Below, piece after piece: positions 1-4,040 of a DNA stretch of 6,394 nt; position 1 is the first letter of the stretch, and each line of letters opens with the position of its first letter. The translations under genes were made by a program, and so were the position numbers. Under the pieces are notes generated by a model. The model was not told the origin of the DNA and searched no databases. It was given only the letters and a program-made list of their open reading frames with translations. The DNA lies in the NCBI GenBank assembly GCA_012798155.1, contig JAAZNR010000050.1, positions 1-6,394 of the forward strand, in the 5' to 3' direction. Source of the DNA: Thermogutta sp. (GTDB lineage: Bacteria; Planctomycetota; Planctomycetia; Pirellulales; Thermoguttaceae).

Positions 1-1608
1 CAACTGGCTGCGTCCCAGCAGAATGAACGCCGCCGCCAAATCCTCGGCCCGCGTCCACTGATTCACCAAGGGCGTCAAGGCCGATATCACGGCCTCGTGT
101 TTTCCCGACAGTTGCTGAGCCAAAAGCTGCCGCAGCCGCCATGCCACGGCCTGCGGATGCGATCCGTATTCTTTCAAAAGGGCGTCGTACAGCGCCGCCG
201 CCTCGTCGTACTTGCCCTCCAGCAACCGCGACTCGGCCGCGATGTGCAGGACCTCCGGCGTCAAGGGATGCCGGGCGAAGCGTTGCAGGAACTCCTGAGT
301 GAGTTGCCAGGCCTCGGGCGCTTTCTCCACCTGCAAGGCGGCGTAAGCCGCTGCGTACAGGGCCTCGGCCGCCGCATCGGCATCCGGGTTTTGCGCCGCC
401 GCGCGATACTCCGCGATGGAATCCGCCCGCCGCTCCGGCATCTCATACAAGGCGTCGCCGCGATCCATGTGCAAGAGCGGGCGAGCCGGCTCCGGGGCGG
501 CCTGAAGCTCGGCGTCCGTCAGCATCTCCACCACCTTTTGCGGTTGCTTTTGCTTGAGCAGCACGCGGGCCGTCCAGTGCAAGGCCTCGGCCCGCAGCTC
601 CGGGATCCCCGCCGATTTTTGCAGCAAAGGCAGGGCCTGGTCGTATTGCCCGGCCAAATACCGGCATTTGCCTGCCGCCAATTCCGCCCGGGCCAATAGC
701 GGGGATTGCGGAAACTCCTTCGCCAGGGAGGCGTAGATCTCCGCCGCGGCGTCGTATTGCCGCAACCGGACCAGGCAGTCGCCCTCCCGAATCCGGGCTT
801 CATCCGCCGCCGGAGCAGTCTTGTCGGCCGCCGCCGCCGCGAAGGCCTGCCGTGCCTGCTCGAATTCCCCGGAAGCGTACAGCACCTCGCCCAACCGGGT
901 TCGCACCTCGCCTGCCAGGGCGTGAGCGGGATACTTTTCGAGGAACTGCCGATAGTATCGGGCGGCCGCCTCGCGGTCGCCGCTCTCCTCCGCCGCGAAT
1001 GCCAAGGCGTACGTCACATTGGGGGCCGACTCGTGACCGCCGAAATCTTGGAGAAACCGTTGATAGCCGGCGACGGCCTCGGCCTTCTTCCCCAGCAGAT
1101 AATCGCACTCGGCGCGATAGAAGACGACCTCGGCGCGGAGCTTGCCTTGCGGATAGTCGGCCAAGTAACGGTCCAAGGCGGCCGCGGCCTGCGGCAGTCG
1201 TTCGGCCTTCCCCTCCCGGCCCGCCTCCAAGAGGGACGCCCCCCAGTACAACAAGGCCGACTCGCGCAAGTCGGCATCCAATTGGGCGTCTTTTTCCGCA
1301 ACCTGAAAGGCCTCCGCGGCCGGCTCGTACCGCTTCAAGTGGAACAGGCACACGCCCAGATAATAGCGTGCCCGCCCGGCCCGGGCATCCTGGGGGAAAT
1401 CGCGGAGAAACCCCTGCCACTCCTCCGCCGCCGAATCCCACAAGCCGAGATTATGCAGCTTGACGGCCGCGTTGTAGCGGGGCACGGCGCCGGGGGCCTC
1501 CTGGGCCGATGCCTTGGGAAGCAACGGCAAACCCATCGTTCCCAGCAGCCCGCATCCCAGCAAAAAAACGCCCCCCAACCGCACAAGCCGGTGCGTTCCG
1601 CGTCTCAT
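1..1608 (-). CDS. Exported TPR-repeat protein, N-terminal part (cut by left window edge)
   Basis: The minus-strand frame is open from an ATG at 1608 to position 1: 536 codons with no stop, so the C-terminus lies outside the window. Upstream of the ATG is GAGGA (1619-1615) with 6 bases of spacing, a good ribosome binding site. Residues 1-35 look like a Sec signal: basic start (RR, H, R), hydrophobic core GGVFLLGCGLLG, and an A-S-A cleavage site before Q36. LLGC at 16-19 could instead be a weak lipobox. From about residue 45 onward the protein is helical repeats of TPR type, with recurring Y-x(2)-A-x(4)-[YF]-x(2)-[FL]L-x(2)-[FY]P phrases (for example near 57-72, 145-153, 176-189 and in the last 70 residues), resembling the BamD/YbgF kind of periplasmic TPR. 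The likely role is scaffolding protein-protein contacts outside the cytoplasm; no enzymatic motif is visible and the partner is unknown. It is divergent from the kinase gene. Exported TPR protein is a firm call; anything more specific is not supported. Confidence 0.85.
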   Translation of the reverse strand, partial: MRRGTHRLVRLGGVFLLGCGLLGTMGLPLLPKASAQEAPGAVPRYNAAVKLHNLGLWDSAAEEWQGFLRDFPQDARAGRARYYLGVCLFHLKRYEPAAEAFQVAEKDAQLDADLRESALLYWGASLLEAGREGKAERLPQAAAALDRYLADYPQGKLRAEVVFYRAECDYLLGKKAEAVAGYQRFLQDFGGHESAPNVTYALAFAAEESGDREAAARYYRQFLEKYPAHALAGEVRTRLGEVLYASGEFEQARQAFAAAAADKTAPAADEARIREGDCLVRLRQYDAAAEIYASLAKEFPQSPLLARAELAAGKCRYLAGQYDQALPLLQKSAGIPELRAEALHWTARVLLKQKQPQKVVEMLTDAELQAAPEPARPLLHMDRGDALYEMPERRADSIAEYRAAAQNPDADAAAEALYAAAYAALQVEKAPEAWQLTQEFLQRFARHPLTPEVLHIAAESRLLEGKYDEAAALYDALLKEYGSHPQAVAWRLRQLLAQQLSGKHEAVISALTPLVNQWTRAEDLAAAFILLGRSQL

Positions 1609-1675
1609 GCTTCGTCCTCGTCGATCTGTTCCGCAAGGGGTGGGCGCGGCCGATCCGCGGCATCCGTTTCCCTCA

Positions 1676-1699
1676 GGGCGAATCCGCTCTCGTTCGCCC
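1676..1699 (-). repeat. 7-bp inverted repeat in the probable leader of the TPR gene
   Basis: GGGCGAA (1676-1682) and TTCGCCC (1693-1699) are perfect reverse complements around a 10-base loop, 68-91 bases upstream of the TPR start codon. On the minus-strand transcript this would be a stem-loop; as DNA it could be an operator. It has no U-tract and lies upstream of the gene, so it is not a terminator for it. A repeat this short can arise by chance in GC-rich DNA. Confidence 0.35.
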
Positions 1700-1760
1700 G
1701 GCAAGACCGAACCTTGCGCTTATCTTATGCTCCCGACAAGCTTGGGGGAATACGTGCATT

Positions 1761-1789
1761 ATGTCATGACGCCCCCGGCAAGCTATAAT
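1761..1789 (+). promoter_or_regulatory. Sigma70-type promoter for the kinase gene
   Basis: A perfect TATAAT (1784-1789) lies exactly 17 bases downstream of ATGTCA (1761-1766), which matches TTGACA at 4 of 6 positions. This AT-rich -10 stands out from the GC-rich surroundings. Transcription would start near 1796, giving a leader of about 120 bases before the kinase ATG. An 8-bp palindrome, GTCATGAC (1763-1770), overlaps the -35 and is a possible repressor site. Confidence 0.6.
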
Positions 1790-1802
1790 ACTGGCAGGGG
1801 AC

Positions 1803-1829
1803 CGCTACGGGGCACGTAGCGCCGCTACG
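1803..1829 (+). promoter_or_regulatory. Triple-arm inverted repeat at the 5' end of the kinase leader
   Basis: Three 7-base arms follow one another: CGCTACG (1803-1809), its exact reverse complement CGTAGCG (1815-1821), and CGCTACG again (1823-1829). Arm 2 can pair with arm 1 (5-base loop) or with arm 3 (1-base gap, so in practice 5-6 bp with a 3-5 base loop), and the two stems exclude each other. It begins only about 7 bases after the predicted transcription start. It may be a 5' stabilising hairpin, a simple RNA switch, or a binding site for a regulator of the kinase. The function is inferred; the symmetry is seen directly. Confidence 0.5.
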
Positions 1830-1916
1830 CTACCGCGGCAAAGGGCGCGATACGACAAACATGCGGGCCGTGACACCAGAGGCACGCGGCTTGAGACACG
1901 AGGGGGGCGCCGCAAC

Positions 1917-3125
1917 ATGGACGCCGTCGTCCAGGCATTTCTGGAAAACGAGCAGAGGCTCCGGCTCGTCAAGCGGCTGGGGCGGGGCGGCTTCGGCGAG
2001 GTCTGGCAAGCGGAATCCCCCAGCGGCGTTCGCTCGGCCGTCAAGGTCTCGCTGGACCCCATCGACGGCGAAAACCCGGCCGTCAAGAAAGAGCTGCAAA
2101 ACCTCGATCTCGTCAAGACGTTTTCGGGCCACCCGCACATCGTCGGCCTCTTGGACTACTGGCTGGTGACCGGCTTTTTGGTGACCCGCTGGGAGTCGGC
2201 CACCGACGGGAATCTTTTGGACATGCTGGAGAGGAATCGCAGCGCCGGGCAGCCGGGCATCCCGCTCAAGCAGCTCCGCAAGTGGATTGCCGAAGCGGCG
2301 GACGGTCTGGACTTTCTACATGCCAACGGCATCTACCACCGGGACATAAAACCAGAGAACCTGCTGTTATTCCACGGCCATGTGAAGATCGGGGATCTGG
2401 GGCTGATGAAGCTGGCGGGCGCGAGCACGGCCTCGCACAGCGGGTCGGGGACGTTCGGGTATCTCCCGCCGGAGGCCTGGGAGGAGCACCGCCTGACTTC
2501 GACGGCGGACCTCTATTCCCTGGCGGCGACGTACGTCAAGCTGCGGACCGGCCGGGAGCCTTTCGGCACCAGCCCCGTGGAGATTGCCGACCGTCAGATG
2601 CGAGGCCGGCCGGTGCTGGCGCGGCTTACCGAAGGGGAGGCGAAATGGGTCCGGCGGGCTTTGGCCCCGCGCCCGGAGGACCGGCCGCAGGAGGGCGCCG
2701 CGGCCTGGGTTCAGGCGATGTACAAGGCCCTCAGGGGGCCGAGCCGCGGACCCTCGCCGGCGTCGCCACCTCCCGACACAGCGACACCCAGCGCCATGCC
2801 CAAGCCGGGCGAGGATGTTTCCGCGCGAAACCAGACAAGCGATTACGCCATCGTCGGGGGAATCGGCGGGGCAATCGCCGGGGCAGAGACCGTGGGAATC
2901 CCCGGGGCAATCCTCGGGACAATCCTCGGGGGAATCCCCGGGGCAATCCTCGGGGCAATCCTCGGGGGAATCGCCGGGGCAATCCTCGGGGCAATCCTCG
3001 GGGCAATCAGCGGGGCAATCGATGCTGCAGGGCGCAAGAAGGCGAAGAGGGAGTCGGTCTCCTCCAAATGGGGCGCGGGCCTCCACGCGTCCCAAGTTCG
3101 ACCCGGCGATCAGTCCAGATCGTAG
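1917..3125 (+). CDS. Hanks-type Ser/Thr protein kinase with C-terminal glycine zipper
   Basis: This 402-residue protein transfers phosphate from ATP to Ser/Thr of unknown substrates. All core kinase motifs are present: Gly-rich loop GRGGFGEV (22-29), ATP-anchoring K43 in AVK, probable helix-C E59, catalytic loop HRDIKPEN (141-148; D143, N148), metal-binding D160 in DLG (a common variant of DFG), PPE at 184-186 in place of APE, D198, and R256. The activation loop (163-183) carries several Ser/Thr that could be autophosphorylated. After the domain (to about 272) comes a Pro-rich linker (273-300), then 56 residues (314-369) of GAIL-type tetrapeptides encoded by a 12-bp tandem repeat, then a basic tail (GRKKAKR). 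The Gly segment is hydrophobic with only E324 and D369 charged, so it may insert in the membrane, perhaps as a hairpin with the basic end inside, or oligomerise. AGGGGG (1901-1906) supports the ATG. There is no PASTA or other sensor domain. It probably forms its own transcription unit; its 3' end overlaps the convergent zinc ribbon gene. Confidence 0.95.
   Translation: MDAVVQAFLENEQRLRLVKRLGRGGFGEVWQAESPSGVRSAVKVSLDPIDGENPAVKKELQNLDLVKTFSGHPHIVGLLDYWLVTGFLVTRWESATDGNLLDMLERNRSAGQPGIPLKQLRKWIAEAADGLDFLHANGIYHRDIKPENLLLFHGHVKIGDLGLMKLAGASTASHSGSGTFGYLPPEAWEEHRLTSTADLYSLAATYVKLRTGREPFGTSPVEIADRQMRGRPVLARLTEGEAKWVRRALAPRPEDRPQEGAAAWVQAMYKALRGPSRGPSPASPPPDTATPSAMPKPGEDVSARNQTSDYAIVGGIGGAIAGAETVGIPGAILGTILGGIPGAILGAILGGIAGAILGAILGAISGAIDAAGRKKAKRESVSSKWGAGLHASQVRPGDQSRS
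2856..3023 (+). repeat. 12-bp minisatellite, 14 contiguous units, inside the kinase gene
   Basis: Fourteen back-to-back 12-base units fill 168 bases with no gaps, consensus GGGGCAATCCTC. Five units match it exactly (starting at 2904, 2940, 2952, 2976 and 2988); the rest differ by a few bases, and the most diverged are the third and fourth (2880-2903). The unit is four codons and starts on a codon boundary, so each unit reads Gly-Ala-Ile-Leu or a variant (GGIP, GGIA, GAIS). Gain or loss of units would keep the reading frame and change the segment by four residues. The two ends are more diverged than the middle, as is usual for tandem arrays. Confidence 0.95.
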
Positions 3126-3637
3126 ATCTTTTCGTCCACGCGAGGGGGGCGGATGTGGCGGACCACCTCCTTCAAGCTGCCGCCGCTCTGCCGGAAGAGC
3201 GGCTCCTCCTGGTCGAGCTGGTCCCCCAGCTCCTCCTCGATGGCCTCCGGGTCTTCGCCGGCCTCCATGCGGCGGATGGCCTCCTCCATCGCCCCGCCGA
3301 ACTCCATGCCCGTGGATTGGGACAGCTTCCGCATCAGTCGGGCCATTTGGCGGGGATCTTCCTCGTCCAAGTTTTCCGCCTCGCCCGCCAATTCCATGAG
3401 CGCCTGTTCGAACTTGTCTTCGTCCAGACCGGGCGGGAGAAGATCATCGTCGTCTTCCCCCGGCCCCTGATCCGAGGCACTCTTGCCGGCACGCCCCACC
3501 GCGAAACGCGAAACGCGGCGTTCCAGTTTGGGTCGGCCGCACTTGGGGCAATCCGGTTGCTTGGTCGTGTCGATGCGACGCGAAAAGAAGCTGTAAACCG
3601 TGTGACAATCCGCACAATAGAACTCGTAGATGGGCAC
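3110..3637 (-). CDS. FmdB-family zinc ribbon protein with long acidic tail
   Basis: This 175-residue protein starts MPIYEFYC, the classic FmdB-family opening. It has one zinc ribbon, C8-x2-C11 ... C30-x2-C33, followed by LERRVSRFAVG. Residues from about 50 on are strongly acidic and helical (GEDDDD, GEAENLDEEDP, EAGEDPEAIEEELGDQLDQEE), ending EKIYDLD. FmdB-type proteins are annotated as putative regulators, but the biochemical role of most is unknown; zinc binding is well supported, DNA binding is not. The start is a GTG: GAGGAGG on the minus strand (3652-3646) sits 8 bases upstream of it, and the family motif begins exactly there. An in-frame ATG further up (3790) would add 51 residues unlike the family and is rejected. 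The gene is divergent from shc, and its last 16 bases overlap the end of the convergent kinase gene. Being cytosolic is inferred from the lack of a signal or membrane segment. Confidence 0.88.
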   Translation of the reverse strand: MPIYEFYCADCHTVYSFFSRRIDTTKQPDCPKCGRPKLERRVSRFAVGRAGKSASDQGPGEDDDDLLPPGLDEDKFEQALMELAGEAENLDEEDPRQMARLMRKLSQSTGMEFGGAMEEAIRRMEAGEDPEAIEEELGDQLDQEEPLFRQSGGSLKEVVRHIRPPRVDEKIYDLD

Positions 3638-3645
3638 GGAAACAA

Positions 3646-3652
3646 CCTCCTC
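3646..3652 (-). promoter_or_regulatory. Ribosome binding site that fixes the GTG start of the zinc ribbon gene
   Basis: On the minus strand GAGGAGG is a near-perfect Shine-Dalgarno sequence, 8 bases from the GTG at 3637-3635. It decides against the upstream ATG at 3790. Confidence 0.85.
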
Positions 3653-3791
3653 GTCCGGCCGGACCTCGATGCCGTGTCGATGATCAACGCAACCTACCGC
3701 CGAAGAAACGGGCGGTTCGGGCCGGGCGCCGCAGGTCCGCGACGGGCCCGCCCTTGCCTCTATTTTCCTTAAGGCGCGGGAAACGGCCAAG

Positions 3792-3838
3792 AGCGATCGG
3801 CCGATCCGAGGGTCGCCGCCCAGCCGGCCGCGATCGCT
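3792..3838. repeat. Inverted repeat with 12-bp palindrome upstream of shc
   Basis: AGCGATCG (3792-3799) is repeated inverted as CGATCGCT (3831-3838), and GGCC-rich bases just inside each arm could extend the stem with a small bulge. Overlapping the left arm is a perfect 12-bp palindrome, GATCGGCCGATC (3795-3806). Both neighbouring genes read away from this site, so an operator or a cruciform is more likely than a terminator. GATC/CGATCG-rich palindromes are also over-represented in some genomes for unrelated reasons. Confidence 0.4.
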
Positions 3839-3959
3839 TCACGGCACGATCACCCGCCCGCGGTCCCGCATATGGATCGGCACAGAGCCACGCCCAATGC
3901 CGTCCGGGGGCGGATTCTCGAGTCGGGCGCTCCGGAGTCTCAACCGTGCCGCTTGCCCC

Positions 3960-3988
3960 TTGCCGACCGGTCGCAAATCGCGTAAACT
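3960..3988 (+). promoter_or_regulatory. shc: Candidate promoter for shc-hpnH
   Basis: TTGCCG (3960-3965) and TAAACT (3983-3988) are separated by exactly 17 bases, each matching 4 of 6 bases of the sigma70 consensus, at the start of a locally AT-richer stretch (about 3970-4030). Transcription would begin near 3995, giving a leader of about 46 bases to the ATG at 4041. This also argues against a start at 3897, which would lie upstream of the promoter. Confidence 0.4.
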
Positions 3989-4025
3989 CATTTTGCGGTT
4001 AATGATAGCCTACTGCTCCTATTAC

Positions 4026-4030
4026 AAGGA
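4026..4030 (+). promoter_or_regulatory. shc: Ribosome binding site supporting the shc start at 4041
   Basis: AAGGA lies 10 bases before the ATG at 4041. The other in-frame ATGs upstream (3897 and 4002) have no comparable site. Confidence 0.55.
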
Positions 4031-4040
4031 CGCACCACCC

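Larger units (their letters stand above)
1609..1916. other. Divergent intergenic region between the TPR and kinase genes
   Basis: These 308 bases separate two divergent start codons and hold no credible gene. Seen here are a sigma70-like promoter facing the kinase, a triple-arm inverted repeat just downstream of it, and a 7-bp inverted repeat facing the TPR gene. For the TPR gene I find only a weak -10-like TAAGAT on the minus strand (1727-1722) without a convincing -35, so its promoter is not called. Confidence 0.6.
3638..4040. other. Divergent intergenic region between the zinc ribbon gene and shc
   Basis: About 400 bases lie between the divergent GTG (zinc ribbon) and ATG (shc). The region holds an inverted repeat with a 12-bp palindrome and a candidate shc promoter, described separately. 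Two ATGs in frame with shc (3897, 4002) lie here but lack ribosome binding sites, and the residues they would add do not resemble the cyclase. I could not find a convincing promoter for the zinc ribbon gene. Confidence 0.55.

Noticed and set aside
1722..1750. Possible minus-strand promoter for the TPR gene (TAAGAT, 1727-1722)
   Set aside because: The -10 matches at only 4 of 6 bases and the best-spaced -35 (TTCCCC) is poor, so it is not called.
706..1788. A 360-codon plus-strand open frame over the TPR gene
   Set aside because: It is antisense to a clear signal peptide plus TPR protein, its product is Arg/Leu/Gly-rich with no family features, and it runs through the divergent promoter region.
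2856..3023. Tandem array considered as a CRISPR array or as origin iterons
   Set aside because: Units are contiguous without spacers and sit in frame inside a kinase gene.
2367..3095. Several minus-strand open frames through the 12-bp repeat
   Set aside because: A repeat unit that is a multiple of three and free of stops opens every frame, giving periodic products such as DCPE or RGLP repeats. These are shadows.
2282..3772. A 496-codon plus-strand open frame crossing the kinase and the zinc ribbon gene
   Set aside because: It exists because the 12-bp repeat and GC-rich codons keep all frames open; the product is low-complexity (GNPR repeats) and contradicts two well-supported genes.
3897..4040. 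Longer cyclase start at ATG 3897 or 4002
   Set aside because: Neither has a ribosome binding site, the added residues do not resemble cyclase N-termini, and 3897 lies upstream of the candidate promoter.
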